Source of the DNA: an uncultured Prevotellaceae bacterium
GTDB lineage: Bacteria > Bacteroidota > Bacteroidia > Bacteroidales > Muribaculaceae
Reading direction: 5' to 3'
DNA: 11,216 nucleotides
NCBI GenBank assembly: GCA_947254205.1
Contig: CAMYCE010000066.1
Coordinates: 1 to 11,216 of the forward strand
A program made the translations under genes and the position numbers. This document shows, piece after piece, positions 6,795 through 11,216 of the stretch (position 1 is the stretch's first letter; the number at the start of each line of letters is the position of its first letter). The notes below the pieces were generated by a model, which did not search any database, was not told where the DNA came from, and worked only from the letters and a program-made list of their open reading frames with translations.

Positions 6795-7619
6795 ATGGGA
6801 CTTGTAATTGGCATTGACGTGGGTGGTAGCACAACCAAAATTGTGGGACTTGACAATGGAGTGGTGCAGGCACCCATGTTTATCACGGCCACCGACCCCA
6901 TTACCTCGCTTTTTGGGGCTTTTGGCAAGTATATCTATGACAATGGCATCGAGCTTGGCAACATCGAGCATGTGATGCTCACCGGTGTGGGAGCTTCGGG
7001 GGTGACAACGCCCATTTATGGCTTGCCCACAAGCAAGGTGGGAGAGTTTGAATGTGATGGCCTGGGAGCTAAACATGCCATCAAAACCGACCCCATCATG
7101 GTGGTGTCGATGGGCACCGGCACTACACTGGTGCGTGTTGAGGGCGACAAAATTGAGCATGCAGGTGGCATCAGCATGGGCGGAGGCACTTTGCAGGGCT
7201 TGTCGCGCCTGCTTCTCAACAAGCGCAACATTGCCAAGGTGGTGGAGCTTGCCTCGCGCGGTAATGCCGCCAATGTGAACTTGCAAATTCAAGACATCAG
7301 CCACGAGGTGTTGCCAGGGTTGCCACTCTATGCCACAGCTTCGCTTTTTGGCAAGGCAGTGAACGAGGCGGCCGAGCCTGCCGACATTGCCAAGGGGCTC
7401 ATCGTGATGGTGCTCGAAACCATTGGCTCGGCAGCAGTGCTATCGGTGCTCAACACCACAATCAAGGATTTTGTGCTCATTGGCAATCTCACTCGCCTGC
7501 CCGAGTGTCGCGAGGTGTTTCCCATGATGGAAGACCTGTATGGCGTGCGATTTCACATTCCCGAGCATGCAGTCTATCTCACAGCTATTGGTGCGGCTTT
7601 GGCCTATCGGCCTCAATAG
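6795..7619 (+). CDS. coaW: Type II pantothenate kinase
   Basis: A 274-residue ATP-dependent kinase of the type II (fumble/CoaW) group, which phosphorylates pantothenate in the first step of CoA synthesis. It has the ASKHA-fold phosphate-1 loop IGIDVGGSTTKIV (5-17), a second phosphate loop VSMGTGTTLVRV (104-115), GGISMGGGTLQGLSRLL (124-140) and an adenosine-region segment VLIGNLTRLP (227-236). These align well in order and spacing with the Staphylococcus aureus enzyme (267 residues), so length is normal. The alternative, an N-acetylglucosamine or BadF-type kinase, is less likely because of the GGGTLQGL segment. It is a single-gene unit with its own promoter, divergent from the glycosyltransferase and convergent with the recR unit. 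Type II enzymes are generally less sensitive to CoA inhibition than type I. Confidence 0.92.
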   Translation: MGLVIGIDVGGSTTKIVGLDNGVVQAPMFITATDPITSLFGAFGKYIYDNGIELGNIEHVMLTGVGASGVTTPIYGLPTSKVGEFECDGLGAKHAIKTDPIMVVSMGTGTTLVRVEGDKIEHAGGISMGGGTLQGLSRLLLNKRNIAKVVELASRGNAANVNLQIQDISHEVLPGLPLYATASLFGKAVNEAAEPADIAKGLIVMVLETIGSAAVLSVLNTTIKDFVLIGNLTRLPECREVFPMMEDLYGVRFHIPEHAVYLTAIGAALAYRPQ

Positions 7620-7624
7620 TTCAC

Positions 7625-7649
7625 AAGAGAGAGGAGCGCGTGCTCTCTT
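7625..7649. terminator. Possible bidirectional terminator between convergent genes
   Basis: Bases 7625-7631 (aagagag) pair with 7643-7649 across an 11-base loop that can itself fold through gagc/gctc. It fills the 39-base gap between the stops of coaW and the small minus-strand gene. There is no strong T-run, so the call rests on symmetry and position. Confidence 0.35.
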
Positions 7650-7658
7650 CACATTTAG

Positions 7659-7829
7659 TTATTGAGCGCAAGTAGAGGAAGCCTCGTCGGTTTCTTGTGC
7701 TTTCTCTTGTGCCAGCTTTTTCTTGTAGGCTTCGAGATAGCGGCGCAATCGCTTTTTGCGCTCTTTCTCCTTCTTGGCTTTGCGAGCCTCAAATTCTTGC
7801 CAGTGATATTCTACATAGTTGTCTGCCAT
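7659..7829 (-). CDS. Small highly charged conserved-looking protein, function unknown
   Basis: A 56-residue reading frame, MADNYVEYHWQEFEARKAKK at the start, then a Lys/Arg/Glu-rich helix (about 13-45) and a short polar tail ending in TCAQ. It has no signal peptide or membrane segment and looks like a single charged helix, possibly a coiled coil. It begins 34 bases after the recR stop on the same strand, so it is likely translated from the recR mRNA. I recall similar MADNY-type short proteins in Bacteroidales genomes, some carrying a dubious dehydrogenase name, but that is memory and not a search. A 56-residue protein cannot be a dehydrogenase. Support for coding comes from the position in a tight unit, normal codon use and the stop just before the convergent gap. 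Confidence 0.75.
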   Translation of the reverse strand: MADNYVEYHWQEFEARKAKKEKERKKRLRRYLEAYKKKLAQEKAQETDEASSTCAQ

Positions 7830-7863
7830 AGCCCTATTCTATAAATTGTTGAGGTTGCGCGTG

Positions 7864-8496
7864 TTATTGCTCTTTGTGGAAAGTGTCGCTAAAGAGGGTG
7901 CGGTTTTGAATGCTGCGCCCCAACGTCAGCTCATCGGTATATTCAATTTCGTTGCCCACGCTCACTCCACGTGCCAGCATGGTGATTTTCACGTTGGGGT
8001 AGGGTGCCAGTTTTCTGAAAATGTAGAAATTGGTGGTGTCGCCCTCCATGGTTGCACTTAGAGCCAATATAATCTCCTTGACCTTGCCCTGTTGCACCCG
8101 CTCTACAAGACTGTCGATTTCGATGTCTTGTGGCCCTATGCCGTCCATGGGCGAAATGAGGCCTCCCAACACGTGATACAGCCCATGGTGCTGATGGGTG
8201 TTTTCGATGCTCATCACGTCTTTCACATTCTCAACCACACACAAGGTCTCGCTGTCGCGGGCAGGGTTGGAGCAAATGGGGCACACCTCGCTCTCGCTGA
8301 TGTTGTGGCACACGCGGCAATACCTAATCTCGTCGCGCATCTTAATGATGCTCTCGCCAAAGCTGTGAGCCACGCTCTCGTCTTGCTTGAGCAGGTGCAA
8401 CACAAGGCGCAGGGCGGTTTTGCGACCTATGCCCGGCAACTTGGCAAATTCATTGACAGCATTCTCGAGTAGCGTTGATGCAAATTCTTGTTCCAT
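7864..8496 (-). CDS. recR: Recombination mediator protein RecR
   Basis: A 210-residue RecR, which works with RecO (and RecF) to load RecA on single-stranded DNA gaps. Domains in order: helix-hairpin-helix FAKLPGIGRKTALR (17-30), a four-cysteine zinc finger CRVC...CPIC (C60, C63, C72, C75), a Toprim domain from about 83 (LCVVEN...ALSATMEGDTT), and the C-terminal ARGVSVGNEIEYTDELTLGR segment (175-194) that shapes the DNA-clamp ring. The open frame runs upstream to 8604, but the start at 8496 is chosen because the family begins a few residues before the helix-hairpin-helix, and because the likely promoter (8564-8571) lies inside that extra stretch. Length is then normal (about 200). It heads a unit with the 56-residue small protein. 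Confidence 0.96.
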   Translation of the reverse strand: MEQEFASTLLENAVNEFAKLPGIGRKTALRLVLHLLKQDESVAHSFGESIIKMRDEIRYCRVCHNISESEVCPICSNPARDSETLCVVENVKDVMSIENTHQHHGLYHVLGGLISPMDGIGPQDIEIDSLVERVQQGKVKEIILALSATMEGDTTNFYIFRKLAPYPNVKITMLARGVSVGNEIEYTDELTLGRSIQNRTLFSDTFHKEQ

Positions 8497-8563
8497 TGCG
8501 CTTTGATGTGATTGTGGGCAAGCAGTGCTCGCTCTTGCATGTTCTTGGGAAGTGATGAGAGTG

Positions 8564-8571
8564 CAAAGGTA
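8564..8571 (-). promoter_or_regulatory. Promoter -7 element for recR
   Basis: The minus strand reads TACCTTTG (TAnnTTTG), with a TTG-containing stretch about 19-20 bases upstream. Predicted transcription start near 8558-8560 leaves a leader of about 60 bases before the ATG at 8496 and excludes the longer open frame starting at 8604. Confidence 0.5.
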
Positions 8572-8666
8572 TTGAAAAAAGAGCGATTGAGCAATCTCCT
8601 GCAATCGTTTTGATGCAAGGTGCCGGGCAATAACAACATTTAAGCAAGTTTTATATTCTGTTTTTG

Positions 8667-8697
8667 TTTGAAAGCAATGATTAATTTCTTAATTTTG
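8667..8697 (+). promoter_or_regulatory. sigma-ABfr promoter of malate dehydrogenase
   Basis: TTTG at 8667-8670 and TAATTTTG at 8690-8697 with a 19-base spacer are a consensus match. The predicted start near 8701-8705 gives a leader of about 90 bases that is AT-rich just before the ATG, a common feature of well expressed Bacteroidetes genes. Confidence 0.75.
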
Positions 8698-8796
8698 CAG
8701 TGCTGTACCAACACATGCAATCAACTGTGTTTTTTTTACAAACGAAGAGAGAGATAAATATATTTTTATAATAAACACTTTAATATTTCAAATCAC

Positions 8797-9789
8797 ATGG
8801 GATATTTAACAAATGACAAACTGGTCATTGTGGGCGCAGGCGGCATGATCGGTTCTAACATGGCTCAAAGCGTACTCATGCTGGGCCTCACTCCTAACGT
8901 ATGCCTATACGACATCTTTGAACCCGGATTGCACGGCGTGGCCGACGAGATTGCACAATGCGGTTTTGCAGGTGCCAATGTAACGTGGACCACCAATCCC
9001 GAAGAAGCGTTCACTGGTGCAAAGTATATTATTTCGTCGGGTGGTGCTCCTCGCAAGGAGGGCATGACTCGCGAAGACCTGCTCAAAGGTAACTGCCAAA
9101 TCGCTGCCGAGTTTGGCGACTTTATCAAGAAATACTGCCCCAACGTGGAGCATGTGGTTGTGATTTTCAACCCTGCCGATGTGACTGCTCTCACAGCTCT
9201 CATTCACTCCGGCTTGAAGCCCAATCAGCTCACCTCGCTTGCCGCTCTCGACTCCACTCGTCTGCAACAAGCTCTCGCGCTTGAATTTGGCGTTCAACAA
9301 GACAAGGTGACCGGTGCTCACACCTTTGGCGGACACGGCGAGCAAATGGCTGTGTTTGCATCGCAAGTTAAAATCGATGGCAAACCTCTCGCCGAGATGG
9401 GCTTGAGCGACGAAAAATGGGCCGGCATCAAGTTGCGCACTGTGCAAGGTGGCTCCAACATCATCAAGTTGCGTGGCCGCAGCTCATTCCAAAGCCCTGC
9501 CTACAATGCTGTGAAGATGATTGAGGCTGCTATGGGTGGCGAAAAGTTCACTTTGCCCGCAGGTTGCTATGTGAGCGACGACAAACTTGGCTTCAAGAAT
9601 GTGATGATGGCTATGCCCACCACTATCGACAAAACCGGTGTTCACTTCGAGCAACCCCAAGGCACTCAAGAAGAGTTGGCCTCGTTGCAAGGTTCCTATG
9701 AGCACTTGTGCAAGATGCGCGACGAGATTGTGTCGCTCGGCATCATTCCTCCCGTAGAACAATGGAAGGAAATGAATCCCAACCTCTAA
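8797..9789 (+). CDS. mdh: Malate dehydrogenase (NAD-dependent)
   Basis: A 330-residue enzyme of the lactate/malate dehydrogenase superfamily that interconverts malate and oxaloacetate with NAD(H); in anaerobic Bacteroidales it usually works in the reductive direction toward fumarate and succinate. The Rossmann loop is IVGAGGMIGSNMA (11-23) with D39 as the NAD-selecting acid. The substrate loop GAPRKEGMTRED (83-94) has Arg (R86) where lactate dehydrogenases have Gln, favouring malate. N125, D152/R155 and the catalytic H180 in FGGHGEQM (177-184) are all present. The order of motifs and length fit the Bacteroidales enzyme, and there are no missing residues. Codon use looks more biased (Cys/Ala/Leu ending in C or T) than in neighbouring genes, which fits strong expression. 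It is a single-gene unit, followed by a strong hairpin at 9850-9888. Confidence 0.96.
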   Translation: MGYLTNDKLVIVGAGGMIGSNMAQSVLMLGLTPNVCLYDIFEPGLHGVADEIAQCGFAGANVTWTTNPEEAFTGAKYIISSGGAPRKEGMTREDLLKGNCQIAAEFGDFIKKYCPNVEHVVVIFNPADVTALTALIHSGLKPNQLTSLAALDSTRLQQALALEFGVQQDKVTGAHTFGGHGEQMAVFASQVKIDGKPLAEMGLSDEKWAGIKLRTVQGGSNIIKLRGRSSFQSPAYNAVKMIEAAMGGEKFTLPAGCYVSDDKLGFKNVMMAMPTTIDKTGVHFEQPQGTQEELASLQGSYEHLCKMRDEIVSLGIIPPVEQWKEMNPNL

Positions 9790-9849
9790 AATTCTGTAAG
9801 AGAGAATAGGGGAGAGGAATCTCACCCAATCCCCAATCAATAAAAACCA

Positions 9850-9888
9850 CAGTGGGCTGCCCCTCGGCATCGAGGTTGCAGCCCACTG
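9850..9888. terminator. Hairpin downstream of mdh, probable terminator
   Basis: An 11-bp perfect stem (9850-9860 with 9878-9888) carries a further 5-bp stem (9862-9866 with 9871-9875) capped by GCAT. It lies about 60 bases after the mdh stop. On the plus strand it is followed by a weakly T-rich stretch; on the minus strand a TTTTT run follows, so it could also stop transcription arriving from the right. Confidence 0.7.
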
Positions 9889-10038
9889 TTGCATTGTAAG
9901 ATGATTATATTTTGTTTCAAAATAGAGGACACCATCACATTTATCGATGTTGCAAGCGGGGGGAGGAGGGTGTCATGAGTTGGAATGTGCAGGAAGCCTC
10001 AAGCCTGCAAAATGAGCTATTGGTCACAAAACACAAAG

Positions 10039-10074
10039 GTGGGAAGCAAAATCAATGTTTGCTTCCCACTCTTT
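10039..10074 (+). terminator. Strong intrinsic-type terminator hairpin
   Basis: Bases 10039-10050 (gtgggaagcaaa) pair perfectly with 10058-10069 over a 7-base loop, and tctttt follows. This is the form of a Rho-independent terminator on the plus strand, yet no gene ends just upstream; mdh ends 250 bases earlier and already has a hairpin. It may end a small RNA. Confidence 0.7.
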
Positions 10075-10079
10075 TGGGG

Positions 10080-10125
10080 GTGATTCAGTTGGAATCTTTT
10101 GTGATTCGTTTGGAATCATTTCCAA
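10080..10125. promoter_or_regulatory. Two operator-like inverted repeats 21 bp apart
   Basis: GATTC-5-GAATC occurs at 10082-10096 and again at 10103-10117, embedded in a 21-bp near-tandem repeat (10080-10100 and 10101-10121, 18 of 21 identical). A third overlapping palindrome, TTGGAA-4-TTCCAA, covers 10110-10125. Two sites two helical turns apart look like a binding site for paired dimers, though they lie about 90 bases upstream of the likely promoter. Confidence 0.4.
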
Positions 10126-10211
10126 TATTCTTGCATTTTGATATAATTGGATAATAGTAATAAAGTGCATTTTCTTAAAACCTCTGCTTCAATCTGGCAT
10201 AACCCCACCTA

Positions 10212-10219
10212 TACCTTTG
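10212..10219 (+). promoter_or_regulatory. Promoter -7 element for the accessory unit
   Basis: TACCTTTG is a full TAnnTTTG match, with predicted start near 10224-10227 and a leader of about 35 bases before the ATG at 10260. The -33 element is poor, so activity may need an activator. Confidence 0.5.
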
Positions 10220-10259
10220 CACTGTCAATAGTGACAAACAACAATTAAATCTCTACATC

Positions 10260-10499
10260 ATGCCAATTATGATCAATCGTGGGAAAGAGATGCTACGTAT
10301 CTCGCCCAAAGACAGTAAGAAAATCGAGTATTCAACCAATCAAGGTCGCACTTGGATAGTTCGCTATAGCGGTTCGTCGAACACTGGCGCCTTCAGCGAC
10401 TTGATGGATGCCGGCAAGGAAATCCTTGGAACTACAGACAAGGGGTTGTACTATTCAACCAATGATGGTAGAACTTGGATTTGTCGTAAACGTGGATAA
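10260..10499 (+). CDS. Small protein with two Asp-box (BNR-like) repeats
   Basis: A 79-residue protein with no signal peptide or membrane segment. It contains two copies of a YSTNxGRTW element, STNQGRTW (25-32) and STNDGRTW (66-73), which fit the Asp-box pattern S-x-D/N-x-G-x-T-W found in beta-propeller blades of sialidases and in other beta proteins. The copies are 41 residues apart, so the chain could make two beta hairpins, far too little for a propeller; it may oligomerise or be a small binding module. No catalytic residues can be named, and calling it a sialidase would be wrong. The start at 10260 follows the promoter; M4 is an alternative. It is 24 bases upstream of the repeat protein on the same strand and is probably its operon partner. 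Function unknown. Confidence 0.75.
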   Translation: MPIMINRGKEMLRISPKDSKKIEYSTNQGRTWIVRYSGSSNTGAFSDLMDAGKEILGTTDKGLYYSTNDGRTWICRKRG

Positions 10500-10523
10500 T
10501 ATGAACTTAAAACAGAAAAGCGT

Positions 10524-11036
10524 ATGAAAAAGTTATCGAATGAATTCATGGAGAAGATTCTCAATGATTCAGCTTGGAAAGAGCTCTCTGAAAGCTTTGA
10601 ATGGACCGAGCAGATGCTTGACAAGCACAAGAACCAAGTAGATTGGAAATTGATTTCCCAAAACAGTAACATCGTATGGACACCTGCCATGCTGGAAAAG
10701 TTCAAAAAACTCATTGACTGGAAGGAGCTTTCAAGCACAGGGTGCGAAACCATTCTCACTGGAGATACTCTTGAACAGTATAAAGACTACTGGGATTGGT
10801 CAGAGTTGTCTGAAAATACAGACCTCGAAATGAACTATCAGTTGATTGATAGATTCATTGACCAATGGGATTGGCCTGAACTCATTAACCGTTGGCATGA
10901 GGATAATCTCTACAACATTGACTTCTTGGAGCGTTATGCAGATAAGATTCCGTCAAGCAAGTTACAGGACTCTCGCCTCTGGACAGCCCTTGTTGAACAG
11001 AGAGAAAAAGAATTGAAGTTAGAAGTGATTGCGTAA
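10524..11036 (+). CDS. Asp-Trp repeat protein, function unknown
   Basis: A 170-residue acidic, Trp-rich protein with about five imperfect repeats of 23-27 residues starting near 17, 40, 65, 91 and 116. Each begins (D/A)W-x-x-(L/I)-(S/N) and ends with a helix such as LEKFKKLI or LIDRFIDQW. The repeats cover residues 17-142, followed by a charged C-terminal helix. No signal peptide, membrane segment or enzyme motif is visible; the structure is probably an alpha-helical solenoid for protein binding. I have an impression of similar W-x-x-L-S repeats in Bacteroidetes and some giant-virus proteins, but cannot name a family. It is sandwiched between the Asp-box protein (24 bases upstream) and the next gene (1 base downstream), so all three are very likely co-expressed. 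The coding sequence is noticeably more AT-rich than the housekeeping genes to the left, suggesting later acquisition. Confidence 0.8.
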   Translation: MKKLSNEFMEKILNDSAWKELSESFEWTEQMLDKHKNQVDWKLISQNSNIVWTPAMLEKFKKLIDWKELSSTGCETILTGDTLEQYKDYWDWSELSENTDLEMNYQLIDRFIDQWDWPELINRWHEDNLYNIDFLERYADKIPSSKLQDSRLWTALVEQREKELKLEVIA

Positions 11037-11037
11037 G

Positions 11038-11216
11038 ATGAAGAATCATTTCTATCACCACGCGCCAACAGAAGAGGACATCAAGGAGGTCGCAGATGAA
11101 CTTGGTCTCTTCCGAAATGGTCATCATTTGTTGGCGTGTTATATAAATAACGTAAAAGTCATGATGAGTAGTGCGGCCAACTTCATTTTGGTTGAAGGCA
11201 TTGGCAATGGTTCCGG
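11038..11216 (+). CDS. Partial gene of unknown function, cut by the window end
   Basis: The ATG follows the previous stop by one base (TAAGATG), and the frame stays open for 59 codons to the edge of the window. The visible N-terminus, MKNHFYHHAPTEEDIKEVAD onward, continues ELGLFRNGHHLLACYINNVK and then a short apolar segment ending GIGNGSG. It has no signal peptide, clear membrane helix or motif I recognise. The tight spacing suggests translational coupling with the Asp-Trp repeat protein and membership of the same operon. The missing part may carry the diagnostic domain. Confidence 0.65.
   Translation, partial: MKNHFYHHAPTEEDIKEVADELGLFRNGHHLLACYINNVKVMMSSAANFILVEGIGNGS

Larger units (their letters stand above)
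9895..10259. other. Gene-free intergenic region with several predicted RNA structures
   Basis: No credible protein gene is seen on either strand. Besides the flanking hairpins, 9928-9933 (gacacc) can pair with 9969-9974 around an inner helix, and 9988-9993 (tgcagg) with 10004-10009. Together with the strong hairpin at 10039-10069, this suggests a structured transcript of roughly 150 bases, but the promoter is unclear: the nearest candidate, ATATTTTG at 9907-9914, misses the consensus by its first two bases. The rest holds operator-like repeats (10080-10125) and the promoter of the accessory unit. Confidence 0.4.

Noticed and set aside
7659..7829. Naming the 56-residue protein a dehydrogenase
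   Set aside because: It is far too short for any dehydrogenase fold and has no nucleotide-binding motif.
8497..8604. N-terminal extension of RecR by 36 residues
   Set aside because: The extra residues are unlike RecR, the ATG at 8496 fits the family length, and a likely promoter lies inside the extension.
9809..9834. gggg/cccc pairing just after the mdh stop as a terminator
   Set aside because: The helix is short and interrupted with no T-run, and a far better hairpin follows at 9850-9888.
9484..9894. A 136-codon minus-strand frame overlapping the end of mdh and the following hairpin
   Set aside because: Most of it is antisense to mdh and it starts inside the terminator hairpin; no domain is visible.

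Overview
The window looks like chromosomal DNA from a member of the order Bacteroidales, possibly Muribaculaceae or Prevotellaceae. The reasons are the protein relationships (malate dehydrogenase, ThrC, YqgE, RecR), the moderate base composition, the near absence of strong Shine-Dalgarno sites, and at least five intergenic matches to the Bacteroidetes sigma-ABfr promoter (TAnnTTTG, with TTTG about 20 bases upstream in three of them). No tRNA, rRNA, CRISPR array or insertion sequence was seen.

Layout from left to right. Positions 1-114 hold a 23-bp tandem repeat that runs off the left edge and ends in an inverted copy. Positions 124-4214, minus strand, form a probable operon read right to left: an aspartokinase consisting only of the catalytic domain, threonine synthase (thrC), and a membrane-anchored alkaline-phosphatase-fold transferase of the LTA synthase/sulfatase type. 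Divergent from it is a YqgE/AlgH protein (4355-4960, plus), whose promoter lies almost on its start codon. Positions 4984-6638, minus strand, carry an overlapping pair: a family 2 glycosyltransferase with an extra C-terminal domain, then a GNAT acetyltransferase. Divergent from this is a type II pantothenate kinase (6795-7619, plus). A convergent minus-strand unit holds recR (7864-8496) and a 56-residue charged small protein (7659-7829). Malate dehydrogenase (8797-9789, plus) closes the conserved housekeeping part and has a consensus promoter.

Positions 9790-10259 have no gene but contain two strong hairpins, other possible RNA structure, and a pair of operator-like inverted repeats. After them starts a plus-strand accessory unit with a different look (more AT-rich): a 79-residue protein with two Asp-box repeats, a 170-residue protein built of about five 25-residue Asp-Trp repeats, and a third unrecognised gene cut off by the window end. 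This small three-gene unit is the most likely place for an undescribed system, although its function cannot be read from the sequence.

Functionally, most of the window is core metabolism and maintenance: entry to and exit from the threonine branch of the aspartate pathway, the first step of CoA synthesis, a malate/oxaloacetate step, recombinational repair, and envelope modification (glycosyltransferase and phosphotransferase-like enzyme).
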